Assembly (NCBI RefSeq): GCF_009857505.1
Contig: NZ_WWCP01000008.1
Coordinates: 99,130 to 163,129, forward strand
Direction: 5' to 3'
Source of the DNA: Duganella lactea
Lineage (GTDB): Bacteria > Pseudomonadota > Gammaproteobacteria > Burkholderiales > Burkholderiaceae_D
Length of the DNA stretch: 64,000 nt
Positions 10,149-20,451 of the stretch are shown here, piece after piece. The notes beneath the pieces are model-generated. The model saw only the letters and a program-made list of their open reading frames with translations. It did no database searches and was not told where the DNA came from. Made by a program: the position numbers and the translations under genes. The first letter of the stretch is position 1. The number at the start of each line of letters is the position of its first letter.

Positions 10149-13031
10149 ATGGCGAGTAACAACGTAGCCCAATTTGCCACCGAACTGAAGATGCCTGCAG
10201 ACCTGCTGCTGACGCAGCTGCGTTCTGCCGGCGTCGAAAAAAGTTCGACGTCAGATCCATTGTCGAAAGATGATAAGGATAAGCTGCTCGATCACCTGCG
10301 TCGTACCCACGGCGCCGGTGCCGAAGAGAAGAAGAAAATCACGCTGACGCGCAAGGAAACCACCGAGATCAAGCAGGCCGACGCCAATGGCAAGGCCCGC
10401 ACGATCCAGGTCGCCGTCAAGAAAACGCGCACCTTCGTGCAGCGCGACGAACCGCTGACCACCACGCCGGCCCCCGCGCCAGCGCCGGTGATCGACGCGG
10501 CGGAAGTCGCGCGCCGCGAAGAAGAGGCCAAGAAACAGGCGGAACTGATCGCCCGTCAGGAAGCCGATCTGCGCGAGAAGCAAGAGCGTTTGGCCAAGCT
10601 GGAAGCGGATAAAGCCGCCCAGGACAAAGCCAACGCCGAAGCCGAAGCCGCCGCCAAGAAGGAAGCCGAAGCCGAAGCCAAGGAAGAGGCGAAGAAAGCC
10701 GCCGCCGCCAAGGCCGCCGCCGCCGCACCTGCCGCCGCTGCCGCTGTCGCCGCCCCCGCGGCCGACAACGCCGCCGAGGAGGCGAAGAAAAAAGCCGCCG
10801 CCGAAGAAGCCAAGAAGAAGGCTGCGGCTGTCGCCAAGGAAGCCGCTGAACAAGCCGCCGCCACCGAGCGCGCACGCCAGGCCGTCGCCGACGAAGTGGC
10901 CCAGATCAAGGCCATGATGAACGCGCCACGTCGCGCCATCAAGGCACCTGAGCCCGCGCCGGCGCCGGTCAAACCGAAAGTCGCGGAAGGCACGCTGCAC
11001 AAGCCTGCGACCGCCGCGACCGCCAAGCCAGGTGACAAGCCGGGCGATAAAAAGCCGGCGGTTGGCGCCGACAAGAAATCGATCAAGTCGGCCAATGTGT
11101 CGTCGACCTGGTCGGACGACGCCAAGAAACGTGGCGCACCAGGCGGTGCCAACAAAGGTCGTGGCGCGCCGGCCGGTAACGGTCGCGACAGCTGGCGCGG
11201 TGGCAAGGGCGGCGGTCGCCGTCATCACCAGTCGGATGATCGCGAGACCAACTTCCAGGCCCCAACCGAAGCCGTCGTCAAAGACGTGCACGTGCCGGAA
11301 ACCATCACCGTCGCCGAACTGGCGCACAAGATGTCGGTCAAGGCGTCCGAAGTCATTAAACAGCTGATGAAGCTGGGCCAGATGTGCACCATCAACCAGG
11401 TGCTGGATCAGGAAACCGCGATGATCGTGGTCGAGGAAATGGGCCATAAAGCCCACGCCGCCGAGATGGACGATCCGGAAGCGATCCTGGCCGACCAGGG
11501 CGAGCACGCGCACTTCGAAGCGACGCCGCGCGCGCCGGTGGTCACCGTCATGGGTCACGTCGACCACGGTAAAACCTCGCTGCTGGACTACATCCGCCGC
11601 GCCAAAGTGGCTTCGGGCGAAGCCGGTGGCATTACCCAGCACATCGGTGCCTACCACGTGGACACCCCGCGCGGCATGATCACCTTCCTGGACACGCCGG
11701 GTCACGAAGCCTTTACGGCGATGCGTGCCCGCGGTGCGAAAGCCACCGACATCGTGATTCTGGTGGTGGCGGCCGACGACGGCGTGATGCCGCAAACGAA
11801 GGAAGCGATCGCCCACGCGAAAGCGGCCGGCGTGCCTCTGGTTGTCGCGATCAACAAGATCGACAAACCGGGTGGCAACGTTGACCGTGTGACGCAGGAG
11901 CTGGTGGCCGAGAGCGTGGTGCCGGAAGAATACGGTGGCGATTCGCCATTCGTGCCAGTGTCGGCGAAAACCGGCGTCGGCATCGACACCCTGCTGGAGC
12001 AAGTGCTGCTGCAAGCCGAGGTGCTGGAACTGAAAGCGCCGGTGGAATCGCCAGCGCGCGGCCTGGTGGTCGAGGGTCGTCTGGATAAAGGCAAGGGTCC
12101 TGTGGCCACCGTGCTGGTGCAGTCCGGTACGCTGAAGCGCGGCGACGTGATTCTGGCTGGTTCGTCCTTCGGCCGCGTGCGCGCGATGCTGGACGAAAAC
12201 GGCAAGCCGATCTCCGAAGCCGGCCCATCGATCCCGGTCGAAATCCAGGGTCTGACCGAAGTGCCGCAAGCCGGTGAAGAAGTCATGGTCATGGCCGACG
12301 AGCGCAAGGCGCGTGAAATTGGTCTGTTCCGTCAAGGTAAGTTCCGCGACGTGAAACTGGCGAAACAGCAAGCCGCGAAACTGGAAAACATGTTCGACCA
12401 GATGGCCGAGGGCGAGGTGAAGAACCTGCCGCTGATCATCAAGACCGACGTGCAGGGTTCGCAAGAAGCGCTGGTGGCCTCGCTGCAGAAACTGTCGACC
12501 TCGGAAGTACGGGTGCAGGTGGTGCACGCGGCGGTTGGCGGCATCACCGAATCGGACGTCAATCTGGCGGTCGCGTCGAAAGCGGTCATCATCGGCTTCA
12601 ACGCCCGTGCCGATGCGCAGGCGCGCAAGCTGGCCGAATCGAACGGCGTGGATATTCGTTACTACAACATCATCTACGATGCGATCGAAGAGGTCAAAGC
12701 TGCGCTGTCGGGCATGCTGGCGCCGGAGAAACGCGAAACCGTCACCGGTCAGCTGGAAGTGCGTCAGGTCATCCTGGTGTCCAAAGTCGGCGCGATCGCC
12801 GGCTGCCTGGTCACCGATGGCGTGGTCAAGCGTTCGTCGTCGGTCCGTCTGCTGCGCAACAATATCGTGGTGTGGACTGGCGAAATCGACTCGCTCAAAC
12901 GCTTCAAGGACGACGCCAAGGAAGTGCGCGCCGGTCTGGAGTGCGGCCTGTCGCTGAAGAACTACAACGACATCCAGGTGGGTGACTCGCTGGAAGTGTT
13001 CGAAGTGCAGGAAATCGCGCGTACCCTGTAA
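10149..13031 (+). CDS. infB: Translation initiation factor IF-2
   Basis: GTPase that brings initiator tRNA to the 30S subunit and promotes subunit joining. ATG 10149 follows AAGAGGA and gives 960 residues. An N-terminal IF2-N helical domain is followed by a long Ala/Lys/Glu coiled-coil-like linker (~residues 110-270) and a Gly/Arg-rich stretch (~330-360), then a second IF2-N module ([20 protein letters not shown]) and the G domain: GHVDHGKTS (from residue ~469), [23 protein letters not shown]. Domains II-IV follow to the C-terminus. The linker is low in complexity but the frame is intact. It lies 46 bases after nusA in the same operon. Confidence 0.97.
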   Translation: MASNNVAQFATELKMPADLLLTQLRSAGVEKSSTSDPLSKDDKDKLLDHLRRTHGAGAEEKKKITLTRKETTEIKQADANGKARTIQVAVKKTRTFVQRDEPLTTTPAPAPAPVIDAAEVARREEEAKKQAELIARQEADLREKQERLAKLEADKAAQDKANAEAEAAAKKEAEAEAKEEAKKAAAAKAAAAAPAAAAAVAAPAADNAAEEAKKKAAAEEAKKKAAAVAKEAAEQAAATERARQAVADEVAQIKAMMNAPRRAIKAPEPAPAPVKPKVAEGTLHKPATAATAKPGDKPGDKKPAVGADKKSIKSANVSSTWSDDAKKRGAPGGANKGRGAPAGNGRDSWRGGKGGGRRHHQSDDRETNFQAPTEAVVKDVHVPETITVAELAHKMSVKASEVIKQLMKLGQMCTINQVLDQETAMIVVEEMGHKAHAAEMDDPEAILADQGEHAHFEATPRAPVVTVMGHVDHGKTSLLDYIRRAKVASGEAGGITQHIGAYHVDTPRGMITFLDTPGHEAFTAMRARGAKATDIVILVVAADDGVMPQTKEAIAHAKAAGVPLVVAINKIDKPGGNVDRVTQELVAESVVPEEYGGDSPFVPVSAKTGVGIDTLLEQVLLQAEVLELKAPVESPARGLVVEGRLDKGKGPVATVLVQSGTLKRGDVILAGSSFGRVRAMLDENGKPISEAGPSIPVEIQGLTEVPQAGEEVMVMADERKAREIGLFRQGKFRDVKLAKQQAAKLENMFDQMAEGEVKNLPLIIKTDVQGSQEALVASLQKLSTSEVRVQVVHAAVGGITESDVNLAVASKAVIIGFNARADAQARKLAESNGVDIRYYNIIYDAIEEVKAALSGMLAPEKRETVTGQLEVRQVILVSKVGAIAGCLVTDGVVKRSSSVRLLRNNIVVWTGEIDSLKRFKDDAKEVRAGLECGLSLKNYNDIQVGDSLEVFEVQEIARTL

Positions 13032-13060
13032 TTTACGGGTAGCACAGCAGTATCTGGTAA

Positions 13061-13084
13061 AGTGGACGGGCCTTCCCGTCCACT
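13061..13084 (+). other. Perfect 10-bp stem-loop between infB and rbfA
   Basis: AGTGGACGGG, loop CCTT, CCCGTCCACT, with no T run after it. It occupies the 72-base gap between infB and rbfA. Position and shape suggest an RNA processing or mRNA-stability element, or a leaky terminator, that sets different levels for infB and rbfA-truB. The fold is seen in the sequence; the role is inferred. Confidence 0.55.
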
Positions 13085-13094
13085 TGCCGTTTAG

Positions 13095-13504
<410 letters not shown>

Positions 13505-13505
<1 letters not shown>

Positions 13506-14431
13506 TGAATCAAGCTCGTACCAAACGCGTCCGCGATCTGGTGGACGGCGTGCTGCTGCTCGACAAACCTGTCGGCCTGTCCAGCAACGACGCGCTGATC
13601 AAGGCCAAGCGCGTGCTCAACGCCAAGAAGGCCGGCCACACCGGCACCCTCGACCCGTTCGCCACCGGCCTGTTGCCGCTGTGCTTCGGCGAGGCCACCA
13701 AGTTCTCGCAGGACTTGCTGGAAGCCGATAAAAGCTACGACACCACCGTCCACCTGGGGCTGACCACCGACACCGGCGACACCGAAGGCCAGGTGCTGGA
13801 AACGCGCGACGTCAACGTCACGCTGGAGCAGATCCGCGCCGTGCTGGTGGGCTTTCGCGGCCCGATCAAGCAAGTGCCGCCAATGTATTCGGCGCTGAAA
13901 CGCGACGGCAAGCCGCTGTACGAGTACGCCCGCGAAGGCATCACACTGGAGCGCGAGGCGCGTGACGTGGTGATCCACCAGCTGGAACTGATCGGCTACG
14001 AGGCGCCGTTCCTCAAGCTGTCGGTCACCTGCAGCAAGGGCACCTACATCCGCGTGCTGGGCGAGGACATCGGCAAGGCGCTGGGCTGCGGCGCGCATTT
14101 GAACGCGCTGCGCCGCACGCAGGTCGGCGAACTGAGCACCGAGCACATGATCACGCTGGAAGCGTTGAACGCGCACGCCGCGCCGCTGAGCTTGTTGTCG
14201 CCGGTGGACGCCTTGCTGTCCAGCTTCCCGGCGGTGCAGTTGAATGCCGAACTGGCCAAGCGCTTCCTCAACGGCCAGCGCCTGCCGCTGGGCAAGGAGC
14301 CGTCGATTGTGGTGCCGCCGACGCAGGGCAGGGTACGCGTCTATCTGGACGACAAACTGCTGGGCACCGCCATCCTCGGCGACTACAGCATCCTGGCGCC
14401 GGAGCGATTAATCGCATTTACTCCGCAATAA
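13505..14431 (+). CDS. truB: tRNA pseudouridine(55) synthase TruB
   Basis: Makes pseudouridine at position 55 in the T loop of elongator tRNAs. 308 residues, family-typical length. Key parts: DGVLLLDKPVGLSSNDAL near the start, the motif KKAGHTGTLDPFATGLLPLC with the catalytic aspartate, KSYDTTVHLGLTTDTGDTEG, KQVPPMYSALKRDGKPLYEY and CSKGTYIRVLGEDIGKALG. The C-terminal PUA-like domain is present. Last gene of the rimP operon; it starts inside the rbfA stop. Confidence 0.96.
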
Positions 14432-14454
14432 AGCGATGGAGTTGCATCGCAACA

Positions 14455-14463
14455 TGCTATACT
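14455..14463 (+). promoter_or_regulatory. Candidate extended -10 promoter for typA
   Basis: TGC-TATACT: a TATACT -10 box (14458-14463) with an extended TG motif and no good -35. It lies 58 bases before the typA ATG, between truB and typA. Confidence 0.45.
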
Positions 14464-14520
14464 AGAGGGCTTAGCGCATGATTTGTGCGCATCTCGCAGT
14501 TTTTCCCCAAGATAACTACC

Positions 14521-16350
14521 ATGACTACTAAACGCGCAATTCGCAATATTGCAATCATCGCCCACGTTGACCACGGCAAAACCACGCTGGTTGACCAACT
14601 GCTGCGCCAGTCCGGCACCTTCCGCGAAAACCAGGCGGTCGATACCCGCGTGATGGACTCGAACGACCTCGAAAAAGAGCGCGGCATTACGATTTTGTCG
14701 AAGAATTGCGCGGTTGAGTACGAAGGCACCCACATCAACATCGTCGACACCCCAGGCCACGCCGACTTCGGCGGCGAAGTCGAGCGCGTGCTGTCGATGG
14801 TGGACTCGGTGCTGCTGCTGGTGGACGCGCAAGAAGGCCCAATGCCACAGACCCGTTTCGTGACCCGTAAAGCACTGGCCCTGGGCCTGAAGCCTATCGT
14901 TGTCGTGAACAAAGTTGACCGTCCGGGCGCGCGCGCTGACTGGGCCATCAACCAGACCTTCGAACTGTTCGACAAACTGGGCGCCACCGATGAGCAGCTG
15001 GACTTCCCGATCGTCTACGCCTCGGGCCTGAACGGCTACGCCGGTCTGACCGAAGACGTGCGCTCGGGCGATATGAAGCCGCTGTTCGACGCCATCCTGG
15101 AACACGTGCCGGTCCGTGACGACAATCCGGAAGGCCCGCTGCAGATGCAAATCACCTCGCTGGACTACTCGTCCTACGTGGGCAAGATCGGCATTGGCCG
15201 CGTCAACCGCGGCACCATCAAGGTCGGCCAGGACGTTCTGGTCATCAATGGTCCAGGCGCCACCCCGATCAAAGGCCGCATCAATCAGGTGCTGAACTTC
15301 AAGGGCCTGGAGCGCGTACTGGTCGACGAAGCGGTTGCCGGCGACATCTGCCTGATCAACGGTATCGATGAAATCGGTATCGGCTCGACGCTGTGCGCGA
15401 CCGACACCCCGGACCCGCTGCCGATGCTGACCGTCGACGAGCCAACCCTGACCATGAACTTCATGGTCAACAACTCGCCGCTGGCTGGCCGCGAAGGCAA
15501 GTTCGTCACCTCGCGTCAGCTGCGCGACCGTCTGGACAAAGAACTGAAGGCCAACGTCGCGCTGCGCGTTGCCGCCACCGACGACGACACCACCTTCGAA
15601 GTATCGGGTCGCGGCGAGCTGCACCTGACCATTCTGATCGAAAACATGCGTCGCGAAGGTTTCGAGCTGGCCGTGTCGCGTCCGCGCGTGGTGTTCAAGA
15701 TGGTCGATGGCGTACGCCATGAGCCGTTCGAGCAACTGTCGGTCGACGTGGAAGAAGCCAACCAGGGCGGCGTCATGGAAGAGCTGGGCCGTCGTCGTGG
15801 CGACCTGCAAAACATGGAGTCGGACGGCAAAGGCCGTGTGCGGCTGGAATACCGTATTCCTGCGCGTGGCCTGATCGGCTTCCAGGGCGAATTCATGACC
15901 CTGACCCGCGGCACCGGCCTGATGTCGCACGTGTTCGACGCTTACGCGCCAGTCGACAACACCAAAGGCGAACTGGGCGGCCGTCGCAACGGCGTGCTGA
16001 TCTCGCAGGACGACGGCGCCGCCGTGGCCTACGCGATCTGGAAACTGCAGGATCGCGGCCGTATGTTCGTGGTCCACAACGACCCGGTGTACGAAGGCAT
16101 GATCATTGGTATCCACTCGCGCGACAACGATCTGGTGGTCAACCCGATCAAGGGCAAGCAGCTGACCAACGTGCGTTCGTCGGGTACCGACGAAGCGGTG
16201 CGCCTGGTGCCGCCGATCCAGATGTCGCTGGAATACGCCGTGGAATTCATCGACGACGACGAACTGGTGGAAATCACCCCGAAATCGATCCGTCTGCGCA
16301 AGCGTCACCTGAAAGAGCACGAGCGTAAGAAAGCTTCGCGCGAAGCGTAA
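14521..16350 (+). CDS. typA: Ribosome-binding GTPase TypA/BipA
   Basis: Translational GTPase related to EF-G that binds 70S ribosomes and helps 50S assembly and stress adaptation. ATG 14521 gives 609 residues starting [20 protein letters not shown], the standard TypA N-terminus; an upstream GTG at 14485 is rejected. G1 is [10 protein letters not shown]2 lies in [12 protein letters not shown]3 is [16 protein letters not shown] and G4 is NKVDRPGAR. Domain II, the EF-G-like domains and the TypA-specific C-terminal domain ([19 protein letters not shown]) follow. An intrinsic terminator follows the stop, so this is probably a monocistronic unit. Confidence 0.96.
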   Translation: MTTKRAIRNIAIIAHVDHGKTTLVDQLLRQSGTFRENQAVDTRVMDSNDLEKERGITILSKNCAVEYEGTHINIVDTPGHADFGGEVERVLSMVDSVLLLVDAQEGPMPQTRFVTRKALALGLKPIVVVNKVDRPGARADWAINQTFELFDKLGATDEQLDFPIVYASGLNGYAGLTEDVRSGDMKPLFDAILEHVPVRDDNPEGPLQMQITSLDYSSYVGKIGIGRVNRGTIKVGQDVLVINGPGATPIKGRINQVLNFKGLERVLVDEAVAGDICLINGIDEIGIGSTLCATDTPDPLPMLTVDEPTLTMNFMVNNSPLAGREGKFVTSRQLRDRLDKELKANVALRVAATDDDTTFEVSGRGELHLTILIENMRREGFELAVSRPRVVFKMVDGVRHEPFEQLSVDVEEANQGGVMEELGRRRGDLQNMESDGKGRVRLEYRIPARGLIGFQGEFMTLTRGTGLMSHVFDAYAPVDNTKGELGGRRNGVLISQDDGAAVAYAIWKLQDRGRMFVVHNDPVYEGMIIGIHSRDNDLVVNPIKGKQLTNVRSSGTDEAVRLVPPIQMSLEYAVEFIDDDELVEITPKSIRLRKRHLKEHERKKASREA

Positions 16351-16375
16351 TTCACGCCGGATCGTCAGATCAAGA

Positions 16376-16398
16376 AGCCGCCTTCGGGCGGCTTTTTT
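16376..16398 (+). terminator. Intrinsic terminator after typA
   Basis: AGCCGCC, tetraloop TTCG, GGCGGCT, then a T run. A classical strong rho-independent terminator 25 bases past the typA stop. Confidence 0.92.
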
Positions 16399-16464
16399 CA
16401 TTTGCGTTTTCGCTGCTGGTGGGTTACTTTGGTGCGAGGCAGCAAAACCGCATGGAGGCAGACC

Positions 16465-18705
16465 TTGAGCGACGACAAGCACCATTCCTGGCTGAACACC
16501 TGGCCCGGCCATCCCCTTAACCTGGCCCAGCAGGCGACCGATTACTGGGTCGATGCGGTCCAGCGCAGCGTCCTGTTCATGGACGTGCTGCGCCAACGTG
16601 GCGACGAGCGCAACCATCGCGCTGAGCAGACCGCGCCGCACGTGCTGACGTTTGAATTCGAGGTGGTGATGGATGGCCGTCACCTCGACCGTCCCGTCAA
16701 CTACGGCCTGCTGCACATCCTGCAGCCGGACGGCATACAGCCGGACCCGACCAAGCGACCGTTCATCGTGTTCGATCCGCGCGCCGGTCATGGGCCCGGC
16801 ATCGGCGGCATGAAGCACGACAGCGAGATCGGCGTGGTGCTCAAGGCCGGCCACCCCTGTTATTTCGTCGGCTTCACGCCGCATCCGATACCCGGCCAGA
16901 CCATCGAGGACGTGTGCCGCGCCGAAGCCAGGTTCATCGCCAAGGTGGCCGAGTTGCATCCGCAGGCCGACGGCAAGCCGGCGCTGATTGGCAATTGCCA
17001 GGCCGGCTGGCAGATCATGATGACCAGCGCGCTCAATCCGGACCTGGTGGGGCCGCTGGTGCTGGCCGGCGCGCCGTTGTCTTACTGGGCCGGCGTGCGC
17101 GGCAAGAATCCGCTACGCTACCTCGGCGGCGTGCTGGGTGGCACCTGGATGACCGCGCTGGCGGGCGACCTCGGCAACGGTATTTTCGACGGCGCCTCGC
17201 TGGTCGAAAATTTCGAAAAGATGAATCCGTCGAATACGCTGTTCACCAAGAACTACAACGTCTATTCGAAGATCGATACCGAAGCGCAGCGCTTCCTCGA
17301 CTTTGAAAAATGGTGGGGCAATCCGGTGCTGCTGAACGCCGGCGAGATGCAGTACATCGCCGATTCGCTGTTCGTCGGCAACCGCCTGAGCGACGCGGCG
17401 CTGCTCGACAGCGACGGCCACCGCATCGACCTGCGCAATGTGAAGTCGCCGATCGTGGTGTTCTGCTCGTGGGGCGACGACATCACGCCGCCACAGCAGG
17501 CGCTGGGCTGGGTGCTCGACCTGTACGAGGACGACGCGGCGCTGGTGGCTGGCGGCCAGACCATCATCTATTCCATGCACCAGAGCATCGGCCACCTGGG
17601 CATCTTTGTCTCGGCCTCGGTGGCCAACAAGGAGCACGAGGAATTCACGGCGGCGATGGACATGATCGACATCATGCCGCCGGGCCTGTACGAAGCGGTG
17701 TTCCTCGACAAGGACGAGGAAATGCTGCAAGCCGAGATCGCTTCCGGCGACCTCGCCGCCGGCGACTACGTGATGCGCTTCGAGCGTCGCAACCTGGACG
17801 CGCTGCGCGCGCTGGGCGGCAACGATGTCGCCGACGAGCGCCGCTTCGCCACGGTGGCGCGGGTGTCGGAAATCAACAAGGGCCTGTACCAGACCTTCGC
17901 CAGCCCGCTGGTCAAATCGCTGGTGACCGACGCCACCGCCGAGAAGCTGCGCGAGGCGCATCCGCTGCGCCTGCGGTACACCGCGTTCTCCAGCAAAAAT
18001 CCGCTGTTGAACGGCATTCCTGCACTGGCCGAGAAGGTGCGCGCGCAGCGCAAGCCGGTCGCCAAGGACAACCTCTTCCTGCAAATGCAGGAGGCCTGGG
18101 CCAAGCAGATCGTTGACGGTCTCGACCGCTATCGCGACATGCGCGACCAGGCCACCGAGAATTTCTTCCTCGGCGTGTACGGTTCGCCGTTGCTGCAGGC
18201 CCTGGTGGGCTTGAGCACGGACGGTGGCAAGCCGCGCCGCATCGGCCGCGATATCGCGCGTGAGGCGGCGACCAGCGCCAACCGCGCGGCGGCGGCGCTG
18301 CGCACCAAGGAGGGCGGCGTGACGGAGGGGATTATCCGTGCGCTGCTGTACATCTTCCGCAGCCCGGAGATGAGCGCGGCCGATGAGCGCGCCTTCGCGG
18401 CGATGCGTCAGCTGCGTCTGCGCACCTCGGACGATCAGGAGATGAGCGTGACGCTGCTGAAGAAGATTCTGCGCGAGCAGTATCTGATTCTGCAGGTGAA
18501 CGAGGCGGCGGCGCTGAGCGATCTGCCGCTGCTGCTGCCGGACGAGCCGGAAAGCCGCGCCGCCGCGCTGGGCATCGTGCGCCAGGTGGCGGGCGCCGCC
18601 GGCACGCTGAGCGGCGAGGCGGCGACGCGGCTGGAGCGCGTGGCGGCCATCTTCGCACCGCCGGCGCCGAAGCTGGCGGTGGTGCGCAAGAAGAAGGACG
18701 CATAA
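16465..18705 (+). CDS. DUF3141 alpha/beta-hydrolase (PHA-synthase-like)
   Basis: A 746-residue protein starting at TTG 16465, chosen because GGAGG lies 6 bases upstream. It resembles DUF3141 proteins, which share the alpha/beta-hydrolase fold with polyhydroxyalkanoate synthases. Residues ~75-340 show KRPFIVFDPRAGHGPGIGG, GVVLKAGHPCYFVGFTPHP and GNCQAGWQIMM, a PhaC-like G-x-C-x-G elbow that puts a cysteine (~C178) where serine hydrolases have serine; VVFCSWGDDITPP and MHQSIGHLGIF may supply the Asp and His. The C-terminal half is helical and has no known function. No other PHA genes lie nearby. Family assignment is fairly sure; biochemical role unknown. Confidence 0.8.
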   Translation: MSDDKHHSWLNTWPGHPLNLAQQATDYWVDAVQRSVLFMDVLRQRGDERNHRAEQTAPHVLTFEFEVVMDGRHLDRPVNYGLLHILQPDGIQPDPTKRPFIVFDPRAGHGPGIGGMKHDSEIGVVLKAGHPCYFVGFTPHPIPGQTIEDVCRAEARFIAKVAELHPQADGKPALIGNCQAGWQIMMTSALNPDLVGPLVLAGAPLSYWAGVRGKNPLRYLGGVLGGTWMTALAGDLGNGIFDGASLVENFEKMNPSNTLFTKNYNVYSKIDTEAQRFLDFEKWWGNPVLLNAGEMQYIADSLFVGNRLSDAALLDSDGHRIDLRNVKSPIVVFCSWGDDITPPQQALGWVLDLYEDDAALVAGGQTIIYSMHQSIGHLGIFVSASVANKEHEEFTAAMDMIDIMPPGLYEAVFLDKDEEMLQAEIASGDLAAGDYVMRFERRNLDALRALGGNDVADERRFATVARVSEINKGLYQTFASPLVKSLVTDATAEKLREAHPLRLRYTAFSSKNPLLNGIPALAEKVRAQRKPVAKDNLFLQMQEAWAKQIVDGLDRYRDMRDQATENFFLGVYGSPLLQALVGLSTDGGKPRRIGRDIAREAATSANRAAAALRTKEGGVTEGIIRALLYIFRSPEMSAADERAFAAMRQLRLRTSDDQEMSVTLLKKILREQYLILQVNEAAALSDLPLLLPDEPESRAAALGIVRQVAGAAGTLSGEAATRLERVAAIFAPPAPKLAVVRKKKDA

Positions 18706-18713
18706 GAAGACGC

Positions 18714-19838
18714 TTAAGCGGCGTCGCGGCGCGTCTGCCGGAGCAGCGCGCCGCCGTTGATCTCGCCGACGGTGGCGCAGCCGGCCATCGCCATGCAGAT
18801 TTCCAGTTCCTCGCGCAGCAGCTTGAGCATGTGCGCCACGCCCAGCGCGCCGGCCACGCTCAGCGCATACAGTTGCAGGCGGCCGATTGCCACCGCGTTG
18901 GCGCCCAGGGCCAGCGCCTTGAAGGCATCGCTGCCGGAGAGGATGCCACCGTCATACATCAGCGGAAAATCCGCGCCCACGGCGGCGCGCACGGCGGGCA
19001 GCACATCCAGTCCCGAAGGCGCGCCGTCGAGGCTGCGGCCGCCGTGGTTGGAGACGGCGATGCCGCTCACACCCGCGTCGCGCAGCGCCACCGCGTCATC
19101 CGGGTGCAGCACGCCTTTGACCCACACCGGCAGTTTGGTTTCGCGCATGATCCAGCGGATATCATCCCAGCTGGGCGCGCCGCGCATCGCGCCCTGGAAG
19201 AAGCGGCTTTCGCCGGGACCGTTGCCGGCGAAGCGCGGTGTGGTGTCGTAGCCGCGCAGGTTGACGTTGACACAGCCGGCCGGCATCTGGAACTGCGCCG
19301 CCTGGGCGCGGCGGTTGACCACCTGGATCGGCGCGTCGAGCGTCAGCACGATGGCGCGGTAGCCGGCCGCTTCGGCGCGGCGCAGCAGATGCAGCGTGTC
19401 GTCGCGGCGCGGCAGCAGGTAGAGTTGGAACCAGCGTTGTTGCGCGACGGCTTCTTCCAGCGGGAAGGTCGATTGGGTGCTGGCGATCATGCAGGTGTCG
19501 GTGGCGTCGGCGGCGCACGCGGAGTCGAGCTCGCCGTTGGCGTGGGCCAGCTTGTGAAAGCCGACCGGCGCCAGGAACAGCGGATGGGCATACGCCTCGC
19601 CGGCCAGCGTGATGCGCGTGTGGCCGTGGCCGACATCGCGCAGCAGGCGCGGGGTGATGGCCCACTGCCCGAACGCCGTCGCGTTGGCCGCCACGCTGTG
19701 TCCGTAACCGCTGCCGCCACTGATGTAGGCGAGGTGCGATGGCGGCAGGAAATGCGGCGCCAGCGCGGCGTAGTCCTGGGCGTTGCGGATGTCGGCGGGG
19801 ATGGCATTGAGTGGCGGCGAGAGGGTGGGGGCGGACAT
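18714..19838 (-). CDS. FMN-dependent alpha-hydroxy-acid oxidase/dehydrogenase
   Basis: Member of the lactate/glycolate oxidase family that oxidises an L-2-hydroxy acid to the 2-oxo acid using FMN. The 374-residue TIM barrel has ITPRLLRDVG, LFLAPVGFHKLAHANGEL, STFPLEEAVAQQRWFQLYL (Tyr ~140), WVKGVLHPDDA (Lys ~241), SNHGGRSLDG (catalytic His ~265, Arg ~268) and LMYDGGILSGSDAFKALALG for phosphate binding. There is no membrane-binding insert of the LldD kind, so it is probably soluble. Substrate could be lactate, glycolate or another hydroxy acid. It lies 60 bases downstream of a GNAT gene on the same strand and converges on the DUF3141 gene. Confidence 0.88.
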   Translation of the reverse strand: MSAPTLSPPLNAIPADIRNAQDYAALAPHFLPPSHLAYISGGSGYGHSVAANATAFGQWAITPRLLRDVGHGHTRITLAGEAYAHPLFLAPVGFHKLAHANGELDSACAADATDTCMIASTQSTFPLEEAVAQQRWFQLYLLPRRDDTLHLLRRAEAAGYRAIVLTLDAPIQVVNRRAQAAQFQMPAGCVNVNLRGYDTTPRFAGNGPGESRFFQGAMRGAPSWDDIRWIMRETKLPVWVKGVLHPDDAVALRDAGVSGIAVSNHGGRSLDGAPSGLDVLPAVRAAVGADFPLMYDGGILSGSDAFKALALGANAVAIGRLQLYALSVAGALGVAHMLKLLREELEICMAMAGCATVGEINGGALLRQTRRDAA

Positions 19839-19898
19839 AGTCGATCAATGGAAGGCTGCGGGATTTTGAGTATAGCCCGCCGCCCCGTTTTTCCATCG

Positions 19899-20369
19899 TT
19901 AAGCGATTTTCCCCAGCGGCTTGCGCATGAACACGCTGTACGGATCGTCCGGATAAGCGCCGTAAGGACCGCATTGCCGGAAGCCGATGCGGGCGTAAAA
20001 GGCCAGCGCTTCCGGCTGCGATGGCCCCGCCTCCAGCACCATGTCCGCGCAGCCGGCGCTGGCGGCGGCCTGTTCCAGCAACTGGAGCAGCCGGCCGGCG
20101 GCGCCGGTGCCGCGCGCGGCGGGGCGTACGTACATGCGCTTAATCTCGCCATACTCCGGCGTCAGCAGCACGGCGGCGCAGCCGATGGCGGCGCCGTCGC
20201 CATCGCGCGCCACGGCAAAGCGGACGTTGGGCGCCAGCAGCGAATGGATGTCCAGCGCGTAGACCGACTCGGCCGGGTAGAGGGCGTACAGATAGTCGTC
20301 CAGCTCGGCGATCAGCGTGTGCACGTCGGGCTGGTCTGGCGTTTCAAAAGTGATCATCATGGCAGGCAT
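19899..20369 (-). CDS. GNAT-family N-acetyltransferase
   Basis: Acetyl-CoA-dependent acyltransferase of 156 residues. The GNAT core is clear: RFAVARDGDGAAIGCAAVLL (strands 2-3), IKRMYVRPAARGTGAAGRLL (motif A with R-x-x-G-x-G/A for acetyl-CoA) and the C-terminal LEAGPSQPEALAFYARIGF with the conserved Tyr-x-x-x-GF. Closest in style to PhnO/YafP-like small GNATs; the acceptor is unknown. The start is taken at 20369; in-frame ATGs at 20360 and 20357 are possible. It diverges from dusA across a short gap holding a long palindrome. Confidence 0.88.
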   Translation of the reverse strand: MPAMMITFETPDQPDVHTLIAELDDYLYALYPAESVYALDIHSLLAPNVRFAVARDGDGAAIGCAAVLLTPEYGEIKRMYVRPAARGTGAAGRLLQLLEQAAASAGCADMVLEAGPSQPEALAFYARIGFRQCGPYGAYPDDPYSVFMRKPLGKIA

Positions 20370-20373
20370 TATA

Positions 20374-20401
20374 GGCCTGGCCCGGCCAGTCGGGCCAGGC
20401 C
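20374..20401. promoter_or_regulatory. 11-bp palindrome in the GNAT-dusA divergent region
   Basis: GGCCTGGCCCG (20374-20384), GCCAGT, CGGGCCAGGCC (20391-20401): a perfect 11-bp inverted repeat. It begins 4 bases from the GNAT start and covers the position expected for the dusA -35, with TATAAT at 20413-20418 downstream. It could be an operator or an RNA hairpin. Confidence 0.5.
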
Positions 20402-20412
20402 GGCTTTTGCGC

Positions 20413-20418
20413 TATAAT
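20413..20418 (+). promoter_or_regulatory. Candidate -10 box for dusA
   Basis: Perfect TATAAT 33 bases before the dusA ATG. No good -35 hexamer is visible because the palindrome occupies that position. Confidence 0.4.
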
Positions 20419-20451
20419 GTCGACCCTTTTCCGATTCCCGTAGTGGCCCCC

